Below, piece after piece: positions 42,446-52,315 of a DNA stretch of 64,000 bases. The notes beneath the pieces are model-generated. The model ran no database searches. It saw nothing but the letters and a program-made list of their open reading frames with translations, and was not told where the DNA came from. The stretch's first letter is position 1, and the number at the start of each line of letters is the position of its first letter. The translations under genes and the position numbers were made by a program. Source of the stretch: CAVRGQ01 sp963720785 (GTDB lineage Bacteria; Actinomycetota; Acidimicrobiia; IMCC26256; DASPTH01); the NCBI GenBank assembly GCA_963720785.1, contig CAVRGQ010000009.1, positions 682,001-746,000 on the forward strand. The letters are read 5' to 3'.

Positions 42446-43092
42446 GGGCACCGGAGCCGCGAGCGAGGCCGCCACCATCGCCACGAGGTTCCCGACGAAG
42501 TCCTCGTCACCGATCTGGGGCCGGGCCGAGTGGGTCGAGCCCCGGTCCTCGACATCGAGGGCCCGGGCGCGGTCGGCGACCGAGCGCAGGATGAACACGG
42601 TGACCAGGCCGAAGCGCTCCGCGAGCAGCTCGGGTCCCATCGACGGCATGCGGGCCGCGAGCACTGCGTACACCTCGTTGCCGCCGGTGCGGTCGAGCAC
42701 CGCCGCGAGCTCCGGGCTGAAGCGGTCGGGGTCCTCACCGGCGAGCTCGGCGACGATCAGCAGGCAGTCGCGCCCCCGGGGCCCGCTCGCCGCCAGCTCG
42801 ACCGCCGGGCGCACGACGGCCTCGACCACGGCGGCGAGGTCGTCGGCCGGCGTGCGCAGCGCCTTGGCCAGCAGCTCCCCCTCCCGGCGGGCGAGAAATT
42901 CGGTGTGGCGGTCGAGCACGGCGCAGAGGACGTCCTCACGCGACCCGAAGTGGTAGCGGAGCGCAGCCCGGTTGCGCTGCCCGGCGCGGCGAGTGATCTC
43001 GATGAGCGAGGCGTTCCACACCCCCGCGCGGCGAACTCGGCGGCGGCGGCGTCGAGCAGCCGGGTCCGGGTCTCCGAGGCGTCGGGCGGCAC
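42437..43092 (-). CDS. TetR-family regulator (frameshifted)
   Basis: The N-terminus from GTG at 43092 reads PPDASETRTRLLDAAAAEFA, then at about 43025 one base is missing from a G run (GGGGG for GGGGGG) and the next frame continues VWNASLIEITRRAGQRNRAAL, the helix-turn-helix, with YHFGSREDVL after it. With the base restored the DNA-binding domain is complete and the protein is about 218 aa. It is divergent from the binding-protein gene at 43242 and upstream of the sulfotransferase. Confidence 0.8.
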
Positions 43093-43094
43093 CG

Positions 43095-43122
43095 CCTGAT
43101 CGTACGGCCCTGATCGTACGGC
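43095..43122. repeat. 2 x 14 bp tandem repeat upstream of tetR
   Basis: Two identical units of CCTGATCGTACGGC next to the tetR start. Each holds CGTACG, a 6-bp palindrome. It could be part of the regulator's site or plain duplication. Confidence 0.8.
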
Positions 43123-43142
43123 CCGCGTCGACCCGGCCCGCG

Positions 43143-43214
43143 TTGACACGGCCTGGTTCCTCGGGTGAGAATGGTCCTCTACTCATAGGGAAACATGCAT
43201 CTGTACCGATCGGT
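43143..43214 (+). promoter_or_regulatory. Promoter and palindrome upstream of the binding-protein gene
   Basis: TTGACA (43143-43148), 18-bp spacer, GAGAAT (43167-43172). In the leader is ACCGATCGGT (43205-43214), a perfect 10-bp palindrome 27 bases before the ATG, a possible site for the divergent TetR. Confidence 0.5.
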
Positions 43215-43241
43215 CAGACCGGCGGGTGCGGAGGGGGGAAC

Positions 43242-44586
43242 ATGCGCAAGTCCCGGTTCGCGGCCTTGGCCGCGCTCGTCACCGTGCTCGCGGTCGTCTT
43301 GTCGGCGCTCGCCGCCGGCGCCCAGACCACCACCACGGGGTCGGGTGGATCGAGCTCGTCGAAGAATGAGATCGGCCTCACCGACAAGGAGATCAAGATC
43401 GCCGTCCTCGCCGACGTCGAGAACTCCATCTCGCCCGGCCTGTTCAAGAAGTCGGTCGACGCCATGGAGGCGTGGGCCAAGGTCGTCAACAAGGCCGGCG
43501 GGGTCGCAGGTCGCAAGGTCGTGATCGACTTCCACGACACGAAGCTCAACCCCACCGAGACCCGCAACGCGATCATCCAGGCGTGCCAGGACGACTTCGC
43601 CACGGTCGGCGGCGAGTCGCTGTTCATGAGCAACGTCGACGACCTGGTCGGCTGCAAGGACGCCACCGGCGCCACGACCGGCCTCCCCGACGTGCCGGGC
43701 CTCGCGCTCGACGTGTCCCAGAAGTGCTCGCCGGTCACCTGGCAGAACAGCGGCGACGCGACCTTCTGCGCGACGCGTGACCAGAGCCCGCAGACGTACC
43801 GCGCGCAGCAGGGCGAGTTCCTGTACTACACGAAGGTCAACAAGGACCTCCACGGCATCTGGACCCTGCCGAACGACCTCAAGGCCACGCGCGAACTCGG
43901 AGATCCCGATCTTCCAGGCCGGCGTGAACCTCGGGATCAAGGAGGACGGCCAGGGCTTCTACGACACCTCGGCGCGCAGCCAGCAGTCGGAGCTCACGCC
44001 GATCATCCAGGTGGTCAAGCAGAACAACTCGAACTGGGTCTACAACGGCAACAGCGCCGGCATCGCCGCCCTGCTCCGCAAGGAGGCCATCATCCAGGGC
44101 GTCAACTCGGTGAAGGTGTGGGCCTGCAACATCGGTTGCTACTCCACCGACTTCCTCGACGCCGCGGCCGGCGACGGCGAGGGCCAGTCGTCGGGCATCA
44201 CGATGATGCCCTTCTACACGGAGTGGAAGAACAACCCCACGATGAAAAAGCTCGTCAACGCAGTGGGTGGCATCGAGAACGTCAACAGCAGCTCGGTGTC
44301 GTCGTGGATCGCGGCGATCCTCTTCCAGGACGCGGCCACCAAGGCGGCGGCCAAGGGCGCGCTGACCCGGAAGTCGCTGATGGCGGCGCTGGCCGAAGAG
44401 CACAACTTCGACGCCGACGGGATCACCGGTCCCTTCGACGTCGGCGCCCACCAGCCGCCGCTCTGCTACGTGATGACCGAGGTCAAGAACGGGAAGTGGG
44501 TGCGCACGTACCCGAAGCAGGTCGGCAAGTTCGACTGCAACCCGAAGAACCTCGTGACCATCAAGCTCGACGTCAAGGACTACTGA
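43242..44586 (+). CDS. Exported ABC-type binding protein (Peripla_BP_6), frameshifted
   Basis: Signal peptide RFAALAALVTVLAVVLSALA, a Ser/Gly/Thr linker and a binding fold starting IKIAVLADVENSISPGLFKK. It is a paralogue of the protein at 39826. Near 43900 an extra G (CGCGAACTC) breaks the frame after DLKATR; the next frame continues NSEIPIFQAGVNLGIKEDG to the end at KLDVKDY. Repaired length is about 447 aa. GGAGGGGGGAAC precedes the ATG. No transport permease is adjacent. Together with its paralogue it brackets the sulfotransferase and a TetR gene. Confidence 0.85.
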
Positions 44587-44647
44587 TCACCTGCACGGAC
44601 ACACACTGATCGCACACGCCGTGGGCGGCGTCCTCACCTGATTTCGT

Positions 44648-45509
44648 TCAGGCGGGGACGTCGCCCGCCAGCGTGATGCGGTTCATCACGCGGCGGTGGC
44701 CGTGGTAGTCGTTGATCGGGTTGTGCATCGCACAGCGGTTGTCCCACATGGCGAGCGTGCCGACCTGCCAGCGCAGCCGACACGTGAACTCGGGCTTCAC
44801 CGAGTGGGCGAACAGGAACTCGAGCAGCGGTCGGCTCTCCTCGACCGTCATGCCGACGAAGCGCTCCGTGTGCGCCACGTTCACGTAGAGCGCCTTGCGC
44901 CCCGTCTCCGGGTGGGTGCGCACGACGGGATGCTCCGACACGTACTCCTGCTTCGCATCGGGGCCAGCGTCGCTCGCGCTGTCGTGGCCGCTGTCGGCGA
45001 TCCGGTCCTCGCGTGTCTTCGACACGTCGGCGAGCCGCGCTGCTGTTCACCGCGCGCAGGCCGTCGAGCAGTTGCCGCATCCCGGGTGACAGCGCCTCGT
45101 AGGCGGCGTACATGCTCGCCCACATGGTGTCGCCGCCGTAGGGCGGCACCTCATGGGCAATGAGCAGGGTGCCCATCGGCGGGCGCTCGAGGTACACGGT
45201 GTCGCTGTGCCAGATGCCGCCGAAGTTCACCGTCTCGTGCGGCAGCTTGGCGATCGCGATGATCTCGGGGTAGCCCTCGATCCCCTTCACGAACGGGTAC
45301 TCCACCGGCTCGCCGATGCGCTCGGCGAAGGCCATGAACGGGGCGGGCTCCAATCGCTCATGGCCGCGGAAGAACAGCACGAGGTGCTCGAGCCACGCGG
45401 CGCGGATCTCCGCGACCGTCTCGTCGGACAGATCGGCGGTGAGGTCGACACCCGCGACCTCGGCGCCGAGCGCGCCCGCGACGGGTGCCACCTCGATCGT
45501 GCGGTACAT
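44648..45509 (-). CDS. TauD/TfdA-family 2-oxoglutarate dioxygenase (frameshifted)
   Basis: Fe(II)/2-oxoglutarate dioxygenase. The N-terminal part has GALGAEVAGVDL, WLEHLVLFFRGH and the iron ligands WHSDTVY; the C-terminal part has the second His region MHNPINDYHGHRRVMNRI with the 2-oxoglutarate arginine. One extra G near 45035 breaks the frame after VNSSA. Repaired length is about 286 aa. ATG at 45509 has AGGAG upstream and overlaps the stop of the next gene as TGATG. TauD/TfdA enzymes act on sulfonates, aryloxyacids or carnitine-like compounds; the substrate is open. Confidence 0.85.
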
Positions 45510-46579
45510 CACTGACTCCTCCGGTCACCGGCCGGGTTTCCGATGCCCGCGGGCACCAACGGCGGCAGGTCGTTGCTGGTGAGGATCCCGGGCGGCGCCG
45601 CACACACGAAGGGCACCACGTTGACCGGGCGGTTGGCGGTGATCGACGGCGTCATCGCGCCGAGCTCCGCGAGCGGAACGGGGAAGGTGATCTGCACGTC
45701 GAGCGGCGCGTCGCCGTGCACCTGCACACGCCAGCCGGTGTCGCGGAGATCCCACGCGGGGTCGACGTCCTTCGTGCAGTACCAGGTGGCGCGGAAGCGC
45801 ACGACGGGCTCGCCGGCGGCGGTGCCGGTGACGACGGTGCGCTGCGCGGCGACGCGGCCCGCGGCGAGGGGGCCCGCGACGATCGTGGTGTCGTGCGCGG
45901 CGACGGCGACCTCGCCGAGCACGTCCCAGGCGTCGACGGGAGTGCCCGCCGCCTCCGCGAGCACCGCGAGCGTCGCGGAGAACTCGCGCTGGAAGTGCTC
46001 GGCGCGCGCGCCACCCGCGAACGTGTCGGGTGCGCGTCCGAAGCCCATCTGCTCGAACAACAGGTGCGGCGAGTCGCGCTGCGACAGGTCGGCGAACTCG
46101 TCGATCTCGACCAGCTCGACGTCGCGCTGCAACGACAGCAGCGCGAACGGCAAGGCGTCGGTGCTGAACCCCGGGCTGCTGCCCGTCGCGTACAGCGAGG
46201 CGTTGCCGCGCGTGCGCACGTTCCACGAGGAGCGCCCGCTCGTCGGCAGGGAGGCGAGCGCCGCCGGCCTCCGGTTCACCGCGGGTGGTCACGACGTTGA
46301 TGCCGGCGCCGAGCAGGGTGGCCACCTCGGCGGCGTCCCACACCCGCGCCATGTGCACCACGCAGTCGGGCGCGAGCGCGAGCACCGCCGCGGGGTCGGT
46401 GGTGGCGGTGACGCCCACGGGCCCTTCGCCGCACAGCACACCCGCGTCGACACCGGCCTTGGCCGGGTCGTACACCAGCACGCCCACGAGCTCGAGCCCG
46501 GGGTGGCGCAGGATCGAGCGGAGCGCACGCGCGTGCCGATGTTGCCCGTCGCCCACTGCACGACTCGGAGGCGTCCCAT
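45509..46579 (-). CDS. Dihydrodipicolinate reductase-like (DapB-type Rossmann) protein, two frameshifts
   Basis: ATG at 46579 opens LRVVQWATGNIGTR, the Rossmann motif of the DapB-like amine/dihydrodipicolinate-reductase group found in actinobacterial catabolic clusters. The frame breaks near 46535 (before ALRSILRHPGLELVGVLVY) and near 46280 (after INVVTTRG); the C-terminal 250 residues follow in a third frame (FEQMGFGRAPDTF, YCTKDVDPAWDL). Repaired length is about 356 aa. This group is not lysine-biosynthetic DapB and its substrates are mostly unknown. It is coupled by TGATG to the TauD gene. Confidence 0.78.
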
Positions 46580-46602
46580 ACGCCCGGACGCTAACTGGAG
46601 AA

Positions 46603-46631
46603 TTGCGTTCGCGTTCAAGGTGAGATACGTT
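46603..46631 (+). promoter_or_regulatory. Candidate promoter of the acyl-CoA dehydrogenase pair
   Basis: TTGCGT (46603-46608), 17-bp spacer, TACGTT (46626-46631), in the gap between the divergent DapB-like and acyl-CoA dehydrogenase genes. GGAGAA and TTCTCC half-sites flank it (about 46597 and 46630). Confidence 0.45.
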
Positions 46632-46691
46632 CTCCGAATCTCTCCCCGAGCCGATGGCGCGTCCGCCCGCCCGACGGAGCAAGCTACGGAT

Positions 46692-47852
46692 ATGGACATC
46701 GCCCAATTTCGTGCCGAGCTCCACGCGTGGCTCGACGAGCACGCCGACGAGGTCGCAGTCCGGTACTCCGAGCCGGGCACGCTGAAGGACCGCCTCGACC
46801 AGATCCGCCGGATCCGGGGCATCCTGTACGACGCCGGGTTCATGCGGTACGGCTGGCCCGAACGGGTCGGTGGCCTCGGCGGCCCGCCGATGATGCGCAC
46901 GGAGCTCAACGCCGCCATATCCGGGCGGGGACTGTCCGACCCGGGCACCGCCTCCCTCGTCGAGGTGCTCGGCCCCACGATGGTCGACTACGCGCCGCCG
47001 GAGCTCGCGGCCGAGATGATGCCCAAGCTGCTCTCCGGCGAGGAGCTGTGGTGCCAGGGCTTCTCCGAGCCGGGCAGCGGCAGCGACCTCGCGTCGCTCA
47101 GCTGCCGGGCCACCCCGAACTTGGGCCCGAACGGCGGCGACCCCGAGACCGCCACCACCTGGACGATCAACGGCCAGAAGGTGTGGACCAGCATCGCCGA
47201 CTTCTCCGAGCGTTGCGTGCTGCTCACTCGCACCGGCACGCCCGAGTCGCGCCACCGCGGCATCACCGCCTTCTTCGTCGACATGGACACTCCGGGCATC
47301 ACCCGTCGCCCCATCGAGATGATCAACGGCGAGGCCGAGTTCTGCGAGGTGTTCTTCGACGACGTGCAGGTGCCCGCCAGTCGCATCTGCGGCGGCGTGA
47401 ACGGCGGCTGGGCCGTCGCGATGTCGATCCTCCCGTTCGAGCGCTCCTCCTGCTTCTGGGCCTGGGTGTCCTACGAGCAGTACAAGCTGCAGCGGGCGGT
47501 GGAGCAGGCACCCGACGACGACCGCGCCGCCGAGGCCCTCGGCAACGGGTACCTGCAGTGGTACACGCTGCGCGCCCGTTCGCGCGTCACCCAGTTGCGG
47601 ATGGCCGCGGGCGAACCGCTCGGCGCGGAGACCTCCATCGACAAGGTGCTCGTGGCGATGAGCGAGAACGCCGTGTACGACACCGCCCGCAAGGTGCTCG
47701 GCGGCGGCCTCGAGATCGACGACGACCCCGCCGCCCAGGTGTGGCGCAGCGGCTGGATCTACTCCCGGGCGTCCACGATCTACGGCGGCACCGGTGAGGT
47801 GCAGCGCAACATCATTGCCCGCCGCCTGCTCGACCTGGGAGACGAGGCCTGA
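46692..47852 (+). CDS. Acyl-CoA dehydrogenase, larger subunit of a pair
   Basis: A 386-aa FAD acyl-CoA dehydrogenase: WCQGFSEPGSGSDLASL (FAD/substrate loop), WTINGQKVWTSIADF, and the C-terminal YGGTGEVQRNIIARRLL that contacts the FAD of the partner. The next gene codes for a second, shorter dehydrogenase subunit and overlaps by one base (TGATG). Sterol-degrading actinobacteria use such two-gene alpha2-beta2 dehydrogenases (ChsE1-ChsE2 type) on bulky CoA esters, so this pair is a candidate for steroid or side-chain substrates. Confidence 0.88.
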   Translation: MDIAQFRAELHAWLDEHADEVAVRYSEPGTLKDRLDQIRRIRGILYDAGFMRYGWPERVGGLGGPPMMRTELNAAISGRGLSDPGTASLVEVLGPTMVDYAPPELAAEMMPKLLSGEELWCQGFSEPGSGSDLASLSCRATPNLGPNGGDPETATTWTINGQKVWTSIADFSERCVLLTRTGTPESRHRGITAFFVDMDTPGITRRPIEMINGEAEFCEVFFDDVQVPASRICGGVNGGWAVAMSILPFERSSCFWAWVSYEQYKLQRAVEQAPDDDRAAEALGNGYLQWYTLRARSRVTQLRMAAGEPLGAETSIDKVLVAMSENAVYDTARKVLGGGLEIDDDPAAQVWRSGWIYSRASTIYGGTGEVQRNIIARRLLDLGDEA

Positions 47853-48844
47853 TGGACGCCGCCGACCGCGAACTGCTGCAGACCTCCGTGCACGACGCGC
47901 TCGCCGCGCACGCCGAGGCGAACGCCGGGGCCACCGGCATGACCGCCGTCCCCGCCCGCGCCGACGAGTTGCTCGCCGACCTCGGCTGGTTCGAGATGCT
48001 CGACGCCGAGCCGCGCGACGCCGTCACGATCGTGGCGTACGAACTGGGCGCGACCGAGACGTACGCGAGCATCCTCGACGACGTGTTCGCGGCCGCGCTC
48101 GGTGTCGAGCCCCGCGCCGACCTCGCCGTCGTGCTCCCCGCCTACCCCGCCACCGCGTACCCCGCGCACGGGTCCGGTGGCGCCGCTGCGGGCATCGGCA
48201 CCACCCGCGCGTCGAGCGCGGCCGAGTTGCTCGTCGTGCGCAGCAACACCGAGGCGGTGCTCGTCCCGGCATCGGCGGCGACGGTCACGCCCGTCGCGGG
48301 CATCGCGCCGCGTTGGGGCGCCACCAAGGTGGCGATCGAAACCGTGGCCGGCACCGACGTCGCGCTCGCACCGGGCGCGTGGGACGCCGCAATCGCTGCC
48401 GGTCGCCGTGCGGTCGGCCACGAGATCGTGGGCGCCAACCGCACGATGATCGCACTGGCGCGCGAGCACACGCTCGAGCGCACCCAGTTCGGCAAGCCGA
48501 TCTCCCAGTTCCAGGCGCTGCGCCACAAGCTCGCCGAGGCGCTGGTCGCGGTCGAGGCCACCGACGCCGCGCTCGTCGCCGCGTGGGACACGCTCGACTC
48601 GCCGAACGGCCTCATGACCGCCGCGCTGGCCAAGGCCCTCGCGGCGCACGGGGCGCGCACGGTGGCCACGCACACGCAGCAGGTGCTCGCGGGCATCGGC
48701 TTCACGACCGACCACGACTTCCACTTCTTCCTCAAGCGCTGCCTGCTGCTCGAGGGGATGTTCGGATCGGCCGACAGCATCACCCTGGAGGTGGGCCGCC
48801 ACCTCCTCGAGACCAGGACCGTGCCCACCCTCATCGAGCTCTAG
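47852..48844 (+). CDS. Acyl-CoA dehydrogenase, shorter subunit of a pair
   Basis: A 330-aa acyl-CoA dehydrogenase-like protein. The C-terminal half is recognisable (EIVGANRTMIALAREHTLERTQFGKPI and QVLAGIGFTTDHDFHFFLKR, quoted in part), while the N-terminal half is shortened and lacks the usual SEPGxGSD loop. This is what is seen in the second chain of heterotetrameric FadE enzymes, where FAD sites are formed with the partner. It is translated with the preceding gene. Confidence 0.83.
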   Translation: MDAADRELLQTSVHDALAAHAEANAGATGMTAVPARADELLADLGWFEMLDAEPRDAVTIVAYELGATETYASILDDVFAAALGVEPRADLAVVLPAYPATAYPAHGSGGAAAGIGTTRASSAAELLVVRSNTEAVLVPASAATVTPVAGIAPRWGATKVAIETVAGTDVALAPGAWDAAIAAGRRAVGHEIVGANRTMIALAREHTLERTQFGKPISQFQALRHKLAEALVAVEATDAALVAAWDTLDSPNGLMTAALAKALAAHGARTVATHTQQVLAGIGFTTDHDFHFFLKRCLLLEGMFGSADSITLEVGRHLLETRTVPTLIEL

Positions 48845-48896
48845 GCGCGCCGCGCCAGGCATCGTCCAGGGGGCACCTGATCGCGGAGGCGAACCG

Positions 48897-50210
48897 GTGA
48901 GTGGACAACTGAGCGAGTTCGACAAGGCGGACTTCTTCCGCGACGACACGTTCGTCGCCGACCCGTTCCCCTACTTCGCCGCGCTTCGTGAGGAGTGCCC
49001 GGTGCGGCGCGAGCCGCACCACGGCATCGTGATGGTCACGGGTTACGAGGAAGCGGTGTCGATCTACAACGACACCGACACGTGGTCGTCGTGCGTGTCG
49101 GTGACCGGGCCGTTCCCCGGGTTCCCGGTGCCGATCGACGAGTCGGTCGGCGACGACATCACCGACCTCATCGTCGCCCACCGCGACGAGCTGCCGATGA
49201 GCGACCAGCTCCCCACGCTCGACCCGCCGACCCACACCGACCACCGCGCCATCCTCATGCGGATGATCACGCCCAAGCGCCTCGCCGAGAACGAGGAATT
49301 CATCTGGCGGTTGGCCGACGAGCAGCTCGACGAGTTCCTCGCCAACGGGAAGTGCGAGTTCATCTCCGAGTTCGCCGGGCCGTTCGCGCTGCTCGTGATC
49401 GCGGACCTCCTCGGCGTGCCCGAGGAGGATCACCCGCGCTTTCGCGAGATGCTCCACGACCGCAAGCACAACAGCGCGATCGGGGGCCTCGAGGGATCCC
49501 TGGAACTGAACCCGCTGGAGTTCCTCTACCAGGAGTTCACGAAATTCATCGAGGACCGTCGCGCCAACCCGCGCGACGACGTCCTCACCGGTCTCGCCCA
49601 GGCCACCTTCCCCGATGGTTCCGTGCCGCCGGTGCGCGACGTCGTGACCGTGGCCGCCAACCTGTTCGCGGCCGGCCAGGAGACGACCGTGCGGCTGCTC
49701 GGCGCGGCGATGCACATCATGGCCGAGCGGCCCGAGGTGCAGCAGTGGCTGCGCGACGACCCGTCTCGCCTACGCAACTTCGTCGAGGAGACGCTGCGGA
49801 TGGAGAGCCCGGTGAAGGGCGACTTCCGCATCTCCCGACGCGCCACCACGGTCGGCGGCGTCGATCTCCCGGTGGGCACCACGGTGATGCTCGTGAACGC
49901 GGCCGCCAACCGCGACCCGTCGTTGTTCCCCGACCCCGACACCTTCGACGCCGAGCGGACCAACGCCCGCCAGCACGTCGCGTTCGGGCGCGGGATCCAC
50001 ACGTGCCCGGGTGCGCCGCTCGCGCGAGCCGAGGGCGTCATCAGCCTCACCCGCATCCTCGAGCGCATGGCCGACATCCGCATCGACGAGTCGGTGCACG
50101 GCCCCGCCGACGCCCGGCGCTACAGCTACGTCCCCACCTACATCCTGCGCGGCCTCACCAAGCTGCACCTGCAGTTCGAACCGGCCGAGTTCACCCCCAT
50201 GGGAGCGTGA
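48897..50210 (+). CDS. Cytochrome P450
   Basis: A 437-aa class I P450 with all signatures: I-helix AGQETT (oxygen activation), EETLR (ExxR), heme loop FGRGIHTCPGAPLAR with the axial Cys. The N-terminus is soluble. GGAGGCGAACC precedes GTG at 48897. The following gene, two bases later, is a ferredoxin that should feed it electrons. The substrate is unknown; location between acyl-CoA dehydrogenases and sterol-type genes suggests a terpenoid or steroid, but I cannot assign a CYP family by eye. Confidence 0.93.
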   Translation: MSGQLSEFDKADFFRDDTFVADPFPYFAALREECPVRREPHHGIVMVTGYEEAVSIYNDTDTWSSCVSVTGPFPGFPVPIDESVGDDITDLIVAHRDELPMSDQLPTLDPPTHTDHRAILMRMITPKRLAENEEFIWRLADEQLDEFLANGKCEFISEFAGPFALLVIADLLGVPEEDHPRFREMLHDRKHNSAIGGLEGSLELNPLEFLYQEFTKFIEDRRANPRDDVLTGLAQATFPDGSVPPVRDVVTVAANLFAAGQETTVRLLGAAMHIMAERPEVQQWLRDDPSRLRNFVEETLRMESPVKGDFRISRRATTVGGVDLPVGTTVMLVNAAANRDPSLFPDPDTFDAERTNARQHVAFGRGIHTCPGAPLARAEGVISLTRILERMADIRIDESVHGPADARRYSYVPTYILRGLTKLHLQFEPAEFTPMGA

Positions 50211-50212
50211 AG

Positions 50213-50419
50213 ATGCGAGTCACGGTCGATGCCGATGTGTGCGGTGGGCACGGTGCCTGTCTGTCGACCGCGCCCGAGGTGTTCACCCTCACCGACGACG
50301 GCTACGCCGAGGTGCTGCCCAAATTCTCGGCGAACGGCGTGCCGGAGGAGTTGCAGGCCGCGGTCGAGCAGGCTGCGCTCCACTGCCCCACGAAGGCCAT
50401 CATCATCTCTCCGGGGTGA
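50213..50419 (+). CDS. [3Fe-4S]-type ferredoxin, P450 partner
   Basis: A 68-aa ferredoxin with CGGHGAC (C-x2-H-x2-C) and a distal HCPTKAI. The central Cys of the usual four-Cys set is His, as in actinobacterial P450 ferredoxins that carry a [3Fe-4S] or modified cluster. It starts two bases after the P450 stop and has GGGAG upstream. No ferredoxin reductase is next to it; the KshB-like reductase at 61937 is a different type. Confidence 0.9.
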   Translation: MRVTVDADVCGGHGACLSTAPEVFTLTDDGYAEVLPKFSANGVPEELQAAVEQAALHCPTKAIIISPG

Positions 50420-50437
50420 TCCCGTAGCGTGTCGGTC

Positions 50438-51241
50438 ATGCCGACAGTCACTGCAAACGGGATCGAGATCTACCACGAGCTCCACGGCGAGGGGCCGCGA
50501 CTGCTGTTCGTGAACGGCAGCGGGGCGACCCTGGAGTCCACCGGGATGATGCTGGCGCCGTACGCCGCGCGCTTCGAGGTGCTCGCCTTCGACCAGCGCG
50601 GCCTCGGGCGTACGTCGATCCCCGACGGCCCCTACGAGATGGCCGACTACGCGGCTGACGCCGCGGCCCTCCTCGACGCGGTCGGCTGGGACTCGTGCGG
50701 GGTCACCGGCACCAGCTTCGGTGGCATGGTGGCGCAAGAGTTCGCGGTCACGTTCCCCGAGCGGGTCGAGCGCCTCGCGCTCGTGTGCACGTCGCCCGGC
50801 GGCGACTTCGCGTCGTACCCGCTGCACACACTCCGCGAGGTGCCTGCCGCGGAGGCCGCCGCAAGCGCGCCGCGGATCCTCGACACTCGCTTCACGCCCG
50901 AGTGGCTCGCCACCCACGACGACGACCGCGCGGTCGCCGAGATGGTCGCCGGGATGTGGGGTGGCGAGAAGCCGGACGACGTGCGGCGCGGCGAGCTCGC
51001 GCAGCTCGACGCCCGCAGCCGCCTCGACGTGCTCGACCGCCTGTCGCGGATCAGCTGCCCGACCCTCGTCGCCGCCGGCCGGTACGACGGCATCGCGCCG
51101 CCGCGCAACGGCGAGGAGATCGCCGGACGCATCCCGGGCGCGGAGCTGCGCCTCTACGAGGGCGGCCACCTCTTCATGATGCAGGACCCGCAGGCCATGC
51201 CCGACATCCTCGGGTTCCTGGAAGGCGGCCTCGCCCGATGA
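50438..51241 (+). CDS. Alpha/beta hydrolase
   Basis: A 267-aa alpha/beta hydrolase: oxyanion region FVNGSGATLE, nucleophile elbow GTSFGG, Asp in AAGRYDGIAPP and His in EGGHLFM, a complete triad like 3-oxoadipate enol-lactonase-type enzymes. TAGCGT (50425-50430) lies seven bases before ATG 50438, which suits a leaderless start; GTG at 50429 is an alternative. It overlaps galE by ATGA. Substrate unknown. Confidence 0.87.
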   Translation: MPTVTANGIEIYHELHGEGPRLLFVNGSGATLESTGMMLAPYAARFEVLAFDQRGLGRTSIPDGPYEMADYAADAAALLDAVGWDSCGVTGTSFGGMVAQEFAVTFPERVERLALVCTSPGGDFASYPLHTLREVPAAEAAASAPRILDTRFTPEWLATHDDDRAVAEMVAGMWGGEKPDDVRRGELAQLDARSRLDVLDRLSRISCPTLVAAGRYDGIAPPRNGEEIAGRIPGAELRLYEGGHLFMMQDPQAMPDILGFLEGGLAR

Positions 51242-52315
51242 GCGAGCCCCGCACCGTCGTCGTCACCGGCGGCGCCGGCTACATCGGCAGCCACACGTGT
51301 GTCGTCCTCCTCGACGCCGGCTGGCACGTGGTGGTGATCGACAACCTCGACAACAGCAGCGAGGTGGCGATCGACCGTGTGCGCGAACTGGCGGCCGGCG
51401 GCGGCGAGCGTCTGGAGTTCGTGCGCGGCGACATCCGCGAGCCCGCCGACCTCGACCGCGCGTTCGCCGCAGGCCCCGACCGACGCGCCGGCGAGCGCGG
51501 TGATCCACTTCGCGGGGCGCAAGGCCGTCGGCGAGTCGGTCGACCACCCGCTCTGGTACTACGACCACAACGTCACCGGCACCGTGCGCCTGCTGCAGGC
51601 GATGCAGCGCCACGGTGTGCACGACCTCGTGTTCTCGTCGTCGTGCACCGTGTACGGCGAACCCGAACGCGTGCCGATCACGGAGGACTGCGCGCTCAGC
51701 GCCATGAGCCCGTACGGCCGCAGCAAGCTGCAGATCGAGGACATGTTCCGCGACCTGGCCGCCACACCGTCGTCGTCGCCCGACGCCGCGCCCGATCCGG
51801 GCTGGCGCATCGCCCTGCTGCGCTACTTCAACCCGGTGGGCGCGCACCCGAGCGGGCGCATCGGTGAGGACCCGGTCGGCATCCCCAACAACCTGATGCC
51901 GTACATCATGCAGGTGGCCGTCGGGGTGCGTGACCACCTCACCGTGCACGGCGACGACTACCCCACCCCCGACGGCACCGCGGTCCGCGACTACTTGCAC
52001 GTGATGGACCTCGCCGAGGGTCACCTCGCCGCACTGGAGCGCATCGACCGCATCGACGGCGCCGTGCCCGTGAACCTCGGTACCGGCGTGGGGTCGTCGG
52101 TCCTCGACGTGGTGCACGCAGCACGCGAGGCGACGGGCCGCGCGATCCCCTACGAGATCGGACCCCGCCGACCGGGTGACGTCGTGGCCGCCTGGGCCGA
52201 CGCCACCCTCGCCGCGGAACTGCTCGGCTGGCGCTCCACCCGCACGCTCGGCGAGATGTGCGCCGACCACTGGCGCTGGCAGGAGGCGAACCCCCAGGGA
52301 TTCAGGCCCCAGTGA
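51238..52315 (+). CDS. galE: UDP-glucose 4-epimerase (frameshifted)
   Basis: Extended SDR that epimerises UDP-glucose and UDP-galactose. Seen: VVVTGGAGYIGSH (NAD site), SSSCTVYG, active site SPYGRSK, RYFNPVGAHPSG and DYLHVMDLA. An extra G near 51472 (GCAGGCCCC) breaks the frame after AFAA; the next frame continues PTDAPASAVIHFAG. Repaired length is about 358 aa. It overlaps the hydrolase gene by four bases; the partnership with a catabolic hydrolase is odd and may only reflect shared transcription. Confidence 0.92.

Noticed and set aside
45509..46579. Lysine-pathway DapB
   Set aside because: The N-terminus has the Rossmann motif, but length (about 356 aa) and the C-terminal half differ from true DapB (about 250 aa).
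48897..50419. CYP125 or CYP142 sterol 26-monooxygenase
   Set aside because: P450 motifs are generic; without a database comparison the subfamily cannot be given, and the adjacent ferredoxin does not decide it.
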